Shown here: positions 44,905 to 54,334 of the stretch, piece by piece | Layout: every line of letters begins with the position of its first letter | How positions within the stretch are numbered: position 1 is the stretch's first letter | Origin: Pinibacter aurantiacus | Lineage (GTDB): Bacteria; Bacteroidota; Bacteroidia; Chitinophagales; Chitinophagaceae | DNA length: 64,000 nucleotides | Direction of reading: 5' to 3' | Assembly: GCF_019130065.1 (NCBI RefSeq) | Contig: NZ_JAHSPG010000018.1 | Coordinates: 372,001-436,000, forward strand | The notes under the pieces: generated by a model | Databases searched by the model: none | Seen by the model: only the letters and a program-made list of their open reading frames with translations | What the model was told of the DNA's origin: nothing | Position numbers and translations under genes: made by a program

Positions 44905-46416
44905 CTATGGTTGATTGATAAAATACATTATACTTAACAACGTCTTTTCGTCATTGTCGAAATCGCCGTGTTTGCGCGACGTTGACCTGAAACCATCGTG
45001 GCCCGGTTCCTGCGTCACAGAATAGATTGCCGTATCTGCAACACGCAGATAATCAACAATTGGCTCCAAATCTTCCAGGTCGTATGGTGGGTTGCCGACT
45101 GTATGGCGTTGCAGGCCCAATAGCGGCGCATCATAGTCCTTTCCTTTATTTTCGAGCAGACCAGAAATAAAATAAAGCAACGACCAGGGATATAACACCG
45201 GCACCAAATGATCCTTTGTTTCAACAGCATCCTCCATTGTGAAATACCGCAGCCGTTTAAACCTATCCTGATTTTTCAAAACATTTGAGGCAAAAAGATC
45301 GCATCTTACGGCAGGGGCCATGTAAGTAATGTCCCGGAATTTGAGAGATGGAAATTGACTCTTTGCTGCCACAAGCATTTCGGCGATTGCAATGGATCCG
45401 GCTGAATGCCCTATGAGGTCTATTGTCAATTCGCCGACTTCATCCTGATACTCTTTCAGTTTATTCAGCAAATAAGTGCCTACATACCAGTTCTCCGCTT
45501 CTCCGGAAAAATCATCCTGTGTCCACATATTCTTTGCCTTCTCCTGCATGTTGCTCCAAAGCCACGAGCCAATATCTGCGATGTAGAATTCTCTCAGAAT
45601 TTCTTCAATAATGGTGGGATAGAAGCCGTGGTTCCTGTGCTTAATGTGTCGTCTTATAACTTTTACTGTAATTTTTACTGCAGAAACTATCAAGGTTATG
45701 GGGTTCACTATTCCTTTGGCAGTTGCCCCGTCGCCCATCATGTGAATGTTGTCCTTTCCCATCAACTTTGCTTCCTCATCCGGTTTCTCAGCTTGCGCCA
45801 GCGCTATCAACTCCGGATCGTCTGCAATTTCCTCTTCCATTTCTGCGGTCACTTCCGGTTTTAGTTGCTCCTCGATTACCTCATCTGATTTTGGACCCGC
45901 TTCTGCCAAATTTACACTCACTGATTTTTTACCTTCATTTACCTGGTAGTTCTCAAATGGTGCCACTTTTTTCAGTTCCATTTCTATTTCTGCTTCTGTA
46001 AAACTGCTTATCCCTTTACTGGCTACGCCTAATAGATTTACGTCAATCCCTAATTGCCTTCCGGCAACCTTGATAATTTTTACGAGAAGTTTTTTAAAGA
46101 ATTCCGATTGATAAATGGTATCAAAATTTTGCTTGATCGTTTCAAACAAACCCGTTTCCCAAACAAAGCTAACGGGGTGTGCGGCTGTGTTGTCTGTTAC
46201 ATAGCCTGTAATTCGTTCTGCGGTATTCAATCCGGATGCAGCGCTCACTAACCCACCGTGAAAATAGAGGACGATTTTTTTCTGATCTGTCGCGCGGAGA
46301 TGGTCTATTATTGAATCGAGATCGGTGGCAGTAGTGTCGGTTTGCTCATTACCGGACGGCTTGAAAGTGCCGTTTTTGCCAAGGTTTACGTAATAGATTT
46401 TTTCTAGATTAGGCAT
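44905..46416 (-). CDS. Alpha/beta hydrolase (lipase/esterase-like) in the caspase operon
   Basis: 503 residues, no signal peptide. An early strand followed by HGG (IVLYFHGGLVSAAS) forms an oxyanion-type loop, and the nucleophile elbow is DLIGHSAGSIAIAEML (GxSxG), with downstream acid and His candidates in VRCDLF and QRHTVGNPPY. An acidic insertion (about 170-215, rich in Glu) separates the two halves. It probably acts as an esterase or phospholipase. The stop lies 9 bp before the caspase gene, suggesting that the two enzymes are produced together. Confidence 0.68.
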   Translation of the reverse strand: MPNLEKIYYVNLGKNGTFKPSGNEQTDTTATDLDSIIDHLRATDQKKIVLYFHGGLVSAASGLNTAERITGYVTDNTAAHPVSFVWETGLFETIKQNFDTIYQSEFFKKLLVKIIKVAGRQLGIDVNLLGVASKGISSFTEAEIEMELKKVAPFENYQVNEGKKSVSVNLAEAGPKSDEVIEEQLKPEVTAEMEEEIADDPELIALAQAEKPDEEAKLMGKDNIHMMGDGATAKGIVNPITLIVSAVKITVKVIRRHIKHRNHGFYPTIIEEILREFYIADIGSWLWSNMQEKAKNMWTQDDFSGEAENWYVGTYLLNKLKEYQDEVGELTIDLIGHSAGSIAIAEMLVAAKSQFPSLKFRDITYMAPAVRCDLFASNVLKNQDRFKRLRYFTMEDAVETKDHLVPVLYPWSLLYFISGLLENKGKDYDAPLLGLQRHTVGNPPYDLEDLEPIVDYLRVADTAIYSVTQEPGHDGFRSTSRKHGDFDNDEKTLLSIMYFINQP

Positions 46417-46494
46417 AATTTAAGATTTTGCATTGATAATTTGATGTTGGGATTTTTTTGAAAATGCGCATTTAAGAACTTGTATTCTTATGAT

Positions 46495-47052
46495 CTAAAT
46501 CCAATTCTTTGCTTTTTGATACCGTTCAATTATTCTTGGTATTAAAAGAAACACGTAAAGGGCAACAAGTGCAAAAACGAACGATAGGATAATATATAAC
46601 CAGAATTGTTTTGTGTACCATATCAAGTAAAGAAAGACCACGATGAGCGCCACAACTAGAAAAAAGTTTGGTACAGGCAGGATGCGGTAATTTTTCTTTT
46701 TGGTAGAAATTGGGAGCATGCCTGTTTTCAACAAATCAGGTTTATATATCGACTCAAAACCGAACAAATCATCAGAGGCAACGACATTTATTTTCTTTTC
46801 TATTTGAGCCTTGTATCTTGAAGCATTGATATACATGAACCCCAGAGAGAAGAAGTAGGTTACCAAACCAAGAAGAGCTAACGGCATATATTTAATCAGT
46901 CCTTCAATATGATCACCATACCCGAATGCTATAGCTAGTACTACCGCAGAATATAGAAAACAACGAATCATTTCTGTGAGATAACTTTTGCTTTCACCGC
47001 TAACTATCTTATAGTTTTCTATTAATACATCAATTTTTTCTTTGTCTGTCAT
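46495..47052 (-). CDS. Small four-helix membrane protein
   Basis: 185 residues with two pairs of hydrophobic helices (about 28-45 and 53-72; 125-145 and 150-170) separated by a soluble loop of about 50 residues. The N-terminal MTDKEKIDVLIENYKIVSGE is a charged helix. The layout resembles small membrane effectors seen in bacterial conflict loci, but no family was recognised. The operon neighbours are an M19-like enzyme upstream and an alpha/beta hydrolase downstream (gap 78 bp). Confidence 0.6.
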   Translation of the reverse strand: MTDKEKIDVLIENYKIVSGESKSYLTEMIRCFLYSAVVLAIAFGYGDHIEGLIKYMPLALLGLVTYFFSLGFMYINASRYKAQIEKKINVVASDDLFGFESIYKPDLLKTGMLPISTKKKNYRILPVPNFFLVVALIVVFLYLIWYTKQFWLYIILSFVFALVALYVFLLIPRIIERYQKAKNWI

Positions 47053-47245
47053 TAGATTTGATTTTTTAGGTTAATTGATTTGATCATTGCAAAATATTTT
47101 GTTGGTAGGGATATGACTTGAATTCCAATTGGTCCCATCCTGAATATTATTCAGTTTTTTCAAAACCATATTCTTAGTTTTGAGACTATTACTTTTTAAA
47201 ATAGAATGCTCGTGTGGAATGTCACGAAACAGGCCCAGTAATATT

Positions 47246-48832
47246 TTACGGAAACAAAAGCGCAAGACGTTTCATCACGAAGTCTCTGCCGTTTTCAAAA
47301 AAGAGTTTATTCGCAAAGTCGCGCACGTCAAAACCAGTAGGCAACGCTACAATGTCTTTATTGGCTCTGGCGAAAAAGGGGAACTGATCAATAAAAAACT
47401 TTTTAAAGCTGTCCATGCTTTCAACTGTCGGGCAGCACCAAATGGGATTGATCAGGCCATCAAAATCAGAACCGATGCATACTTGTGTAAGCGCCTTAAC
47501 AGGATCATAACCTCCGTTTGTTGCCACTTTAATCAGATGTAGAATGTGTGACATGAAATGACAGAGGTGATAAAATGAAGCATCAGGATTAACGGTTCCT
47601 CCTTCCAATATTTCCTGGTTGGTAATACAATAGTCTTCAGTCATTTTTTGTCCCGTAGTACCTTTAGTAAGGAAGTATTGTTTCTCCTGCTTTGATATAT
47701 ATTCTTCTTCGTATGAAAGATCCATTAAAGCATCAGCACGATCTATTGCTTCTGTAAATCCCAGTATTCTTTTGTCGAGAGAAATACCAATCATTCCACC
47801 CGACTGCAAAATTGCAAGAATTTCTTCGTCGTACAAGTTGATGCTGCTTGGGTTAAATGAAGTCCACGTTGTTGACTGGTACACTTTTGGTTTGTACCAT
47901 AGAACGTAACCATACCCGGTATTATTCTCTTCTTTGTATTCTAGATAATCAGGAATGTCTTTAAAGGAGAGACCTGTAAATCCGGCGTGTGTGCAAATCA
48001 ATGGCTGATTAATTGCAGCGAAATCAGGTGACGTTCTAAGTTGTTCGATCAAAAATCGTCTTGCTCCAACACTCATATGTTTTAAGTCAATCATCACATT
48101 TTTCTTGTAGCAAGCTGTAACGATCTTAATACCTTCAGGCGTAATTTCTTTTCCTTGCGGCTTGAATGCATCATTGCTCACAAACAGTATTCCATATGCG
48201 TGATTGGCAAACGGGTATTGTTCCATGTGAGTAAGGTTTACTGAAATCACAGGAAAATTTAACACACTGGTAAAGTCATTTAAATTATCTATGACATCAT
48301 TTGCGAACACTTTGTTTTTCTCATATGAATTTGCAAGGGTATGGGCGCCTTCTACAGTAAAGACAACATATAGTGTTGTATGGTCGTCCTGATTGTAAGC
48401 CACGCCCTTTTGCAACACAACAACTTTCTTATCCTGTACATTGAAGCGTGCTGGATCCAACAACACTTTCAGGATATCTTCTTTAACCACCTGATACGGA
48501 TTAGGATTGGCGCCATTGACGCCATTTAAAAAGTCCAATTGGTTTGGATTAAGATAACGACTCAATGTTCCCTTGGCCTGCTTATTAAGAAAAGGATCTG
48601 CAGTTATTGCCCTTTCAGGGGCATAGGCTGCTACGCAAACAAGGTTGCAATTGTTTTTGATGAGCTGAGTCAAATTAGACTGCGATGTAAGTATATATTC
48701 AAATTCGCTGCACCATTTAAGCACCCAGGGAATAGCCTTAACATCAAATTTGTCCCATGGACTAGTTTTGGAACTGTCTTGTGAAAACAACGTCTTCAAC
48801 GTAGCGTGGAGATGAAAATCAAAGTATGGCAT
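47246..48832 (-). CDS. M19 (membrane dipeptidase-like) metallohydrolase, paralogue of the enzyme at 40575
   Basis: 528 residues. Ligand order: HxH in MPYFDFHLHATLK, Glu in FTVEGAHTL, His in MIDLKHMSVGARRFL, His in LICTHAGFTGLSF and Asp in CIGSDFDGLINP. The match to the plus-strand protein (KHMSxxAR, GFTGLS/GVTGLS, DYDGIIDP/DFDGLINP) marks the two as a diverged pair. No signal peptide, so it is predicted to be cytosolic, unlike many M19 dipeptidases. It is an operon member, with 193 bp to the downstream membrane gene and 67 bp to the upstream amidohydrolase. Confidence 0.72.
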   Translation of the reverse strand: MPYFDFHLHATLKTLFSQDSSKTSPWDKFDVKAIPWVLKWCSEFEYILTSQSNLTQLIKNNCNLVCVAAYAPERAITADPFLNKQAKGTLSRYLNPNQLDFLNGVNGANPNPYQVVKEDILKVLLDPARFNVQDKKVVVLQKGVAYNQDDHTTLYVVFTVEGAHTLANSYEKNKVFANDVIDNLNDFTSVLNFPVISVNLTHMEQYPFANHAYGILFVSNDAFKPQGKEITPEGIKIVTACYKKNVMIDLKHMSVGARRFLIEQLRTSPDFAAINQPLICTHAGFTGLSFKDIPDYLEYKEENNTGYGYVLWYKPKVYQSTTWTSFNPSSINLYDEEILAILQSGGMIGISLDKRILGFTEAIDRADALMDLSYEEEYISKQEKQYFLTKGTTGQKMTEDYCITNQEILEGGTVNPDASFYHLCHFMSHILHLIKVATNGGYDPVKALTQVCIGSDFDGLINPIWCCPTVESMDSFKKFFIDQFPFFARANKDIVALPTGFDVRDFANKLFFENGRDFVMKRLALLFP

Positions 48833-48899
48833 ATGGATAAAGTTTAAGATTTCTTAAGTTGTTTATTTGAAAAAGATTTCTGTTTACTGTGATCCTTTC

Positions 48900-50171
48900 C
48901 TATGGTGTAGGTTGGAAATATTTTGACCCGCCAAGAAATTTCTCGATGCTGTAGTGCGCTGCGATATCCCATGCATTTCCACTTACACTCGCATCATGCC
49001 TGAATTTTTCATAGGTGCCCATTTCTGGTCCTTCCCGTTCAGTCAGGAAGTAGTCGGTGCCAAACATAACCCGACCTGCATAGGAAGGGTTTTGTATATC
49101 TGCTATCATTTGATCGTGAATTGTTTCATCAGCCAGGGCATATGAAATGTCAGTATAGAGGCTGGGGAATTCTGTCATCATGCTTTTAATTTGAGTATAC
49201 CAATTTTCATTTTTTGCCCCATAAGGTCTTAAATCTTCTTCATCAGCTTTTTCGGGTTTAAGAATTGCATTGATTTGGTTTCCGCCACCAAAATGAGCGA
49301 GACACAATTTTAAAGGTGTGCCGTTTTTTTTGAAATAATCCATCAGTGTATAAAAGGCGTAGGGCTCCATAAAATAGGAGCAACGATTAAGATTATTTCT
49401 TGATTTTTGCCTACCCATAATCCATCTGCCAAATTTCTTCTGGTCACTATAAGTGACTCCGTTCGGCGGATACATTGCATTGCCATTGTACGGGTCGTTC
49501 GATTTAATAATGGTATTAATGAAACCTGCATCATTGTTATATATTCCTCCCAAAAAGTTACAATGACTAAGTACCGGAACATTGTTCTCTGCTGCCCAGG
49601 CGAAGGTTGGTTTTAGTTTTTCGTCAAACGGATAGAAACCCATGCTCGGGTACATCTTTAATCCTACAAATGGATAAACCGTTCTGTTGTTGCCCACATC
49701 AATTTTCTGTTCAAAATATTTGATCACAGTATCTCTTAGTTCAAATCCGTTGCTTTTCCATCGGGGATCAATGCCAAGAAAAAGCAACAGGTTGTCGGGA
49801 AACTGTTTTTTTACACTAATAATTTCTTCGAGTTGCCCTTCATAACCTGAGGATGATTTGCCCGCTCCGCATTGCTCCATTTCCATTGTTAAAGCAACAA
49901 ATTTGAAAGAGGTATCCTTGTATTGGTCTTTTAATTGTCGAAATACTTCAAGTTGATTTCTGCTTTTGCCAATTTTGAGAAAAGAGGCATAACGTTTACC
50001 GCCGTTACCACCAACGTTTTCAAGTATTTTTTGAATTAGCCAGGAGCCTGCCTGAACATCAGTAATTTTATCAACCAGGTTGGCAACGGCCTTTGGCAGG
50101 TACAATTGAAGAAAATCTTTCGGCGCATTGTTCATGGTGAACGAATGCGTATGAACGTTATAGTACTGCAT
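48900..50171 (-). CDS. Amidohydrolase-type (amidohydrolase_2) TIM-barrel hydrolase
   Basis: 423 residues. HxH at the N-terminus (MQYYNVHTHSFTMN, His7/His9), His in NVPVLSHCNFLGG, His in LKLCLAHFGGGN and Asp in VMFGTDYFLT give the metal-ligand order of the PF04909-like amidohydrolases, which includes decarboxylases and hydrolases. There is no signal peptide. It overlaps the upstream membrane protein gene by 14 bp, so translation is coupled. The substrate is unknown. It is the third metal-dependent TIM-barrel enzyme within 10 kb. Confidence 0.72.
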   Translation of the reverse strand: MQYYNVHTHSFTMNNAPKDFLQLYLPKAVANLVDKITDVQAGSWLIQKILENVGGNGGKRYASFLKIGKSRNQLEVFRQLKDQYKDTSFKFVALTMEMEQCGAGKSSSGYEGQLEEIISVKKQFPDNLLLFLGIDPRWKSNGFELRDTVIKYFEQKIDVGNNRTVYPFVGLKMYPSMGFYPFDEKLKPTFAWAAENNVPVLSHCNFLGGIYNNDAGFINTIIKSNDPYNGNAMYPPNGVTYSDQKKFGRWIMGRQKSRNNLNRCSYFMEPYAFYTLMDYFKKNGTPLKLCLAHFGGGNQINAILKPEKADEEDLRPYGAKNENWYTQIKSMMTEFPSLYTDISYALADETIHDQMIADIQNPSYAGRVMFGTDYFLTEREGPEMGTYEKFRHDASVSGNAWDIAAHYSIEKFLGGSKYFQPTP

Positions 50172-51117
50172 TTGAAGGGATTTTTGGTTTAGTGGAATAG
50201 GCTTTTTTCAAAACATCAAACCAAAATGGCGCGCCAAAGGAAACAGCAAAGCCGGATATCACAATGCCCAGCAGTTTCCAAAAGAACCAGCATTTCGTTG
50301 CAGGATGTTGTTTAAAAACGCTATAGTCATAACCCACAGGAAGTTCGACTGCTTTGGCAAGACTGTCCAGGCTTTGCGCCACTTGTTTGGGAGGTGCCTT
50401 TAATAATGATTGCGCGGAATCTGCAACGTAATTTTGATAATACCGCTGAACGGCCTCTCGCGATTCCGGATGAATTCTGTAAAAATTAAAAAGCTGTATA
50501 CTGTCTACATTCAAAATCAATGCAGCGATTAATCCGAAAATAAACAACCGCTGCCGCATGCGTTTTTTATACCACAGACTCAGGCGCTCTTGAAACTCAT
50601 TATACCAATCAACAATCTGCTTTACCAGGTTGTCATATACCACAGATTCATTGTTAGATGGTTTTGCGGACGAGTCATTTAATTCGGCATTATTCATTGC
50701 CATTCGTAGGAAGGTTACCACGTCACTTCGCTCGAGCGTTGTTACTGCACTCTTGAAATCGTTGAGTACTTTGTTTTGATAGACTTGAGGTATAAGATTC
50801 ATTTGCGCAGCATGTGAACTCCCCAGTACTTCTATAAAAGTTTTAGCGAAAAGTTTAGGCTCAATATCATTGGTGGGTTTGTTGTATGCCCTGGAGAGCA
50901 GATCAACAGAGCCATGCATATAAATGAGGCTGGCCCAGTTAATATTATTTGCTTCATCCCATAATTGCTTCAGTAAATAAGTTTTCATGAAGCGTCCCCG
51001 CTCAGCAAGGACTTGCGCAACAGCTTCCTGTATGAGGCCCAGAAAAATGGCAAAGAGCGCCCAGCTGACAATAATGGATAAGGCGATCTGTATGATCGGC
51101 AGATCAAAAAAGTTCAT
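50158..51117 (-). CDS. Membrane protein, first gene of the caspase operon
   Basis: 319 residues with three hydrophobic segments (about 8-32, 190-208 and 268-292) and a soluble region between the first two. The N-terminal part LIQEAVAQVLAERGRFMKTY and SLIYMHGSVDLLS resembles a widespread but unnamed bacterial membrane-protein family in which LYxHP and PSYI-type motifs recur; here they are degenerate. It starts the seven-gene minus-strand unit and could anchor or sense at the inner membrane. Function is unknown. Confidence 0.6.
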   Translation of the reverse strand: MNFFDLPIIQIALSIIVSWALFAIFLGLIQEAVAQVLAERGRFMKTYLLKQLWDEANNINWASLIYMHGSVDLLSRAYNKPTNDIEPKLFAKTFIEVLGSSHAAQMNLIPQVYQNKVLNDFKSAVTTLERSDVVTFLRMAMNNAELNDSSAKPSNNESVVYDNLVKQIVDWYNEFQERLSLWYKKRMRQRLFIFGLIAALILNVDSIQLFNFYRIHPESREAVQRYYQNYVADSAQSLLKAPPKQVAQSLDSLAKAVELPVGYDYSVFKQHPATKCWFFWKLLGIVISGFAVSFGAPFWFDVLKKAYSTKPKIPSNAVL

Positions 51118-51537
51118 GATGGAACGGTTTAGGCTTGTAAATAAATGTGGAGAGGGTTCTCGCGTAAGTTATCCGAAGGGGAGGAATTATTTCTTTAAGA
51201 TAAGGTTTTATTCAATATTCCAATAGCTGTTGTTATAAAAAATATTTAGCCTCTCAGGACACCATTGTGAACCAGATCTATATAGAATTGGAAGTGACGA
51301 GGATTTTGTACAAAGTATTTTTTAGATTAGGATGTAATTTGATAGGAGATGCCCATACAACAAGTCCGTAAGTATATCCTAAAATAGATAGGATAAACAA
51401 AACCTTTTGTATCTTTAATTAACTCCGTCCCTTATCACACATAACTATGCATCTCCTCTGCCTCCACATTAATGTTCTTTAGTGCGATCTGAAAATCACC
51501 ACCGCATAATTCCTTTTTTCAACTTTAAAAATCAAAG
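51118..51537. other. Divergent intergenic region upstream of the caspase operon
   Basis: 420 AT-rich bp. TATCTTTA at 51410-51417 is one mismatch from the TAnnTTTG box and lies about 120 bp before the small coiled-coil gene. No clear promoter was found for the minus-strand operon. No repeats or RNA genes were recognised. Confidence 0.4.
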
Positions 51538-51981
51538 ATGGAAAACAAATTTAGTCATCTGACACATGCTGAAAAGGTGTTCATAGAAGCTCAGTATACG
51601 ACAGTACTGGATGAATTGAAGTCAAAAATATTTCGGGGTAAAATAATAAAACGAATTCACTCCGAAGGATATAATATTGAAGAGGCCGTAAACCTCTATG
51701 AAATGATTGCTAACAATGAAGAGAAAACAAGAATTCTGACAGCAGAGTTGAAAAAAGAGATTGTCGAAGAAAGAAGCAAAATGGAGAATGAACAAAAAGC
51801 TGAATGGGAAAAAATTGAACGGGAAATGAGAATAAATAATAAGAAAACCCAGGAACATTACTCTAATGAACTGATAAGAAAGGAACAAGAAAAGAAGCAA
51901 ATGAATGAAGCGCTGCATACTTTTGGACATATGGGCATGCACGCCGGAATTCATCTTTTAAGGATGATTTTGGGAGGTTAA
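51538..51981 (+). CDS. Small coiled-coil protein
   Basis: 147 residues. Residues about 55-125 form a long Glu/Lys-rich heptad-like helix (for example KKEIVEERSKMENEQKAEWE). The tail is FGHMGMHAGIHLLRMILGG, hydrophobic and His-rich. There is no signal peptide and no known domain. It sits alone between the caspase operon (divergent) and the sigma-factor gene. It may be a structural or regulatory partner; no function can be claimed. Confidence 0.6.
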   Translation: MENKFSHLTHAEKVFIEAQYTTVLDELKSKIFRGKIIKRIHSEGYNIEEAVNLYEMIANNEEKTRILTAELKKEIVEERSKMENEQKAEWEKIEREMRINNKKTQEHYSNELIRKEQEKKQMNEALHTFGHMGMHAGIHLLRMILGG

Positions 51982-52327
51982 GATAAGGACAATTCCATCG
52001 ATACAACTCAAAAGGGGAAAGGAGTGTTTGGCAAATTGCCGTAAACTTACCATGTGCAACATTTGAAGATACACAAAAAGTTAGTGGTGAAAAATCGTAA
52101 TAAATAGATAAAATAAAGGTGGTTTTTTATCTTCTATTTTTTGATCTTGCCTTGTTATAGAAAATCGTAAATGATATCAATCGATTGCATGAGTTAGGCA
52201 TTACAGTATTGATACACGTTATAGTATGCATACCTTTGTTCTCGCTGTTGAACAGCCAACGAAGAATGTGTGGCGTGTAGAAATATTTTCTATTTTTATT
52301 TGAGAGTAACCAAACTAAAATAACAAC
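51982..52327. other. Intergenic region upstream of the sigma factor
   Basis: 346 bp. A TTTTATTTG stretch near 52295 is close to a -7 box for the sigma-factor gene. Nothing else was recognised. Confidence 0.4.
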
Positions 52328-52948
52328 TTGCGGGATTTGAACAGAGAAGATTGTCATATTGAACCCCTGCTTTTACAGGAGCTGGCGCAAGGATCGTCGT
52401 CTGCGTTTGATAAGCTCTACTACCGCTATTACGAACCTGTACGGTTGAACATCCTGAAAATTGTAAGAGACGAAACAGTGGCAGATGACATTCTGCAGGA
52501 AGTTTTTATCAGTTTATGGCAAAAGAGAGAAAAATTCTCATCATACGAAAAGATCGGCGGTTGGCTTTTTGTTACCAGCTATAACCGTTCTCTGAATTAT
52601 TTGCGCAATCTGTCTGCAGAACGGTTACGACAAAAAACTGCAAAAATAGTTGACATTTCCCGTGACTGGCCTTTGGAAAACAGTTCCCAGGAAATGCAAT
52701 TGCAATTGTTGGAGGAAGCCATTGCGCAATTGCCACCTCAGCGTCGCAGGGTGTTTGAGCTTTGCCGGTTTGAGGGTAAGAGTTATGATGAGGCTGCTAC
52801 CGAACTTTCTATTTCCAAAAACACCGTTAAGGAACATCTTGTCCGCTCCAAGGAATCGATCCTTTCCTACGTTCATCATCAGCGTCCGCAAAATCAAAAA
52901 ATCACAGCGTTGGCGCTTGCTTTCGTGTTTGAAAATTGTTTTTTCTAA
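52328..52948 (+). CDS. ECF-type RNA polymerase sigma factor (FecI-like)
   Basis: 206 residues from a TTG at 52328; no suitable ATG exists in frame before the conserved region. Region 2 (about 20-95) contains SAFDKLYYRYYEPVRLNILK and ADDILQEVFISLWQKRE; region 4 (about 130-185) contains LPPQRRRVFELCRFEGKSY and the helix-turn-helix ATELSISKNTVKEHLVRSKE. The anti-sigma gene follows 60 bp downstream and then SusC/SusD, so this factor should switch on the locus when the outer-membrane transporter senses its ligand. Confidence 0.93.
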   Translation: MRDLNREDCHIEPLLLQELAQGSSSAFDKLYYRYYEPVRLNILKIVRDETVADDILQEVFISLWQKREKFSSYEKIGGWLFVTSYNRSLNYLRNLSAERLRQKTAKIVDISRDWPLENSSQEMQLQLLEEAIAQLPPQRRRVFELCRFEGKSYDEAATELSISKNTVKEHLVRSKESILSYVHHQRPQNQKITALALAFVFENCFF

Positions 52949-53008
52949 AAAAAGTTACAACAGAACCACCCTTTTTAGCAGGGCCGGTGTTTTTAGGAAA
53001 ATTTTATT

Positions 53009-54217
53009 TTGGAAAATATCAACACCAGGCTTCAGGAGTTATTCAACAAAAACCAATGGACACCCGAAGAGTGTGAGTGGTTCCTGGAATTGCTCCGGTT
53101 AAAATCGCCGGCTGAGCTTCAACAATATTTCCAGGAAGATTATTTATCCAACCTTTTCAAGGAACAGCCTACCGATCTGCAACATGCTCAAAAATTATTG
53201 CAGCAAATTCATCAGAAAGCCGGAATTCAACCACGGGAAACGCCGGTCGTGCAAATGGCAGCCCGCAAAAAATGGTGGAGAATTGCCGCAGCAGCAATTG
53301 GCATTATTTCAATAGTTGGCATTGGTTACCTATTCATACCAAAAAACAATAAACAGGAAGCGCAATCTATCAGCCGCAAACATCTTCCCGCAACGGATGT
53401 AAGTGCGCCAAAAAACAGCCGTGCAATGATCACTCTCGCCAATGGCGACAAAGTATTTTTAGACAGTATCAACAAAGGACAACTGGCACTGGAGGATGAT
53501 GTGAAGCTCATGAAGCTCGCAACAGGTGAAGTCATTTACCAGGCAGGAAATGGTGAAGCGTTAAAAGAAACCCGTTACAATACGCTGTCAAATCCGAAGG
53601 GAAGCAAAGTGGCCACCATCGTACTTTCTGACGGAACCCGCGCATGGCTCAATGCCGGCTCTTCGCTTACTTATCCCGTTAGCTTTATTGATAACGATAG
53701 AAAAGTTTCCGTGTCAGGTGAAGTATATTTTGAAGTTACTTCCTTGTTGGCCGAAGGGAAAAAAAGGCCATTTCTTGTACAGACCAATCACACTACTATC
53801 GAAGTGCTCGGCACTCATTTTAATGTAAATAGTTACGAGGATGAACCGGAAGCAAAAATAACGCTGCTGGAGGGCTCGGTACGGATTAGAAAGAATAACG
53901 AAAGCAAATTATTGAAGCCGGGAGAGCAGGCTCAAGTATCGTCCATTATAAGAGTGGTGGATGATATCGATGAGGAAGAAGTAATGGCATGGAAAGAAGG
54001 TTTTTTCCAGTTTGCAGGTGCGGATGTAGAAGAGGTGATGCGGCAGTTGTCTCGCTGGTACGACGTGGAAATTGTTTATGAAGGAAAGCCTGCTGAACAA
54101 CATTTCCGAGGAGGAATTTCAAGAGATGTGGAAGTTTCCAAAGTGTTTGAAATGCTGGAATCAACAGGGGCTATACGGTTTCGCATAGAGGGTAAACGAA
54201 TCATTGTAATGCCCTGA
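53009..54217 (+). CDS. FecR-type anti-sigma factor
   Basis: 402 residues, starting at TTG 53009 (no earlier ATG fits). The N-terminal cytoplasmic part (1-90) would bind the sigma factor. A single membrane helix (IAAAAIGIISIVGIGYLFI, about 93-111) leads to a periplasmic FecR domain (about 170-330) with SNPKGSKVATIVLSDGTRAW and LNAGSSLTYPVSF. A DUF4974-type C-terminal domain (about 330-402) ends FRIEGKRIIVMP. It holds the ECF sigma inactive until the STN domain of the SusC-like protein docks. Confidence 0.93.
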   Translation: MENINTRLQELFNKNQWTPEECEWFLELLRLKSPAELQQYFQEDYLSNLFKEQPTDLQHAQKLLQQIHQKAGIQPRETPVVQMAARKKWWRIAAAAIGIISIVGIGYLFIPKNNKQEAQSISRKHLPATDVSAPKNSRAMITLANGDKVFLDSINKGQLALEDDVKLMKLATGEVIYQAGNGEALKETRYNTLSNPKGSKVATIVLSDGTRAWLNAGSSLTYPVSFIDNDRKVSVSGEVYFEVTSLLAEGKKRPFLVQTNHTTIEVLGTHFNVNSYEDEPEAKITLLEGSVRIRKNNESKLLKPGEQAQVSSIIRVVDDIDEEEVMAWKEGFFQFAGADVEEVMRQLSRWYDVEIVYEGKPAEQHFRGGISRDVEVSKVFEMLESTGAIRFRIEGKRIIVMP

Positions 54218-54249
54218 GAAATTTAAATTAAGACGATCCAAAAAAACAA

Positions 54250-54267
54250 GACCCCGGGGGCGGGGTC
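54250..54267. promoter_or_regulatory. GC-rich hairpin between fecR and susC
   Basis: GACCCCG (54250-54256) pairs with CGGGGTC (54261-54267) around GGGG. It is followed on the minus strand by a T-rich tail (TTGTTTTTT). On the plus strand it lacks a T run, so it may block antisense transcription, act as an mRNA processing/stability hairpin, or attenuate readthrough into susC. Confidence 0.5.
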
Positions 54268-54334
54268 CTGCAATAGTCTGGATCAATTAATTATACAGGT
54301 CTCGCTAAAGACTGCTTTTTATTCAACCAAACCT

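Noticed and set aside
51538-51981. Toxin-antitoxin or phage structural gene
   Set aside because: Only a coiled coil and a hydrophobic tail are visible; no partner gene or family motif supports either idea.
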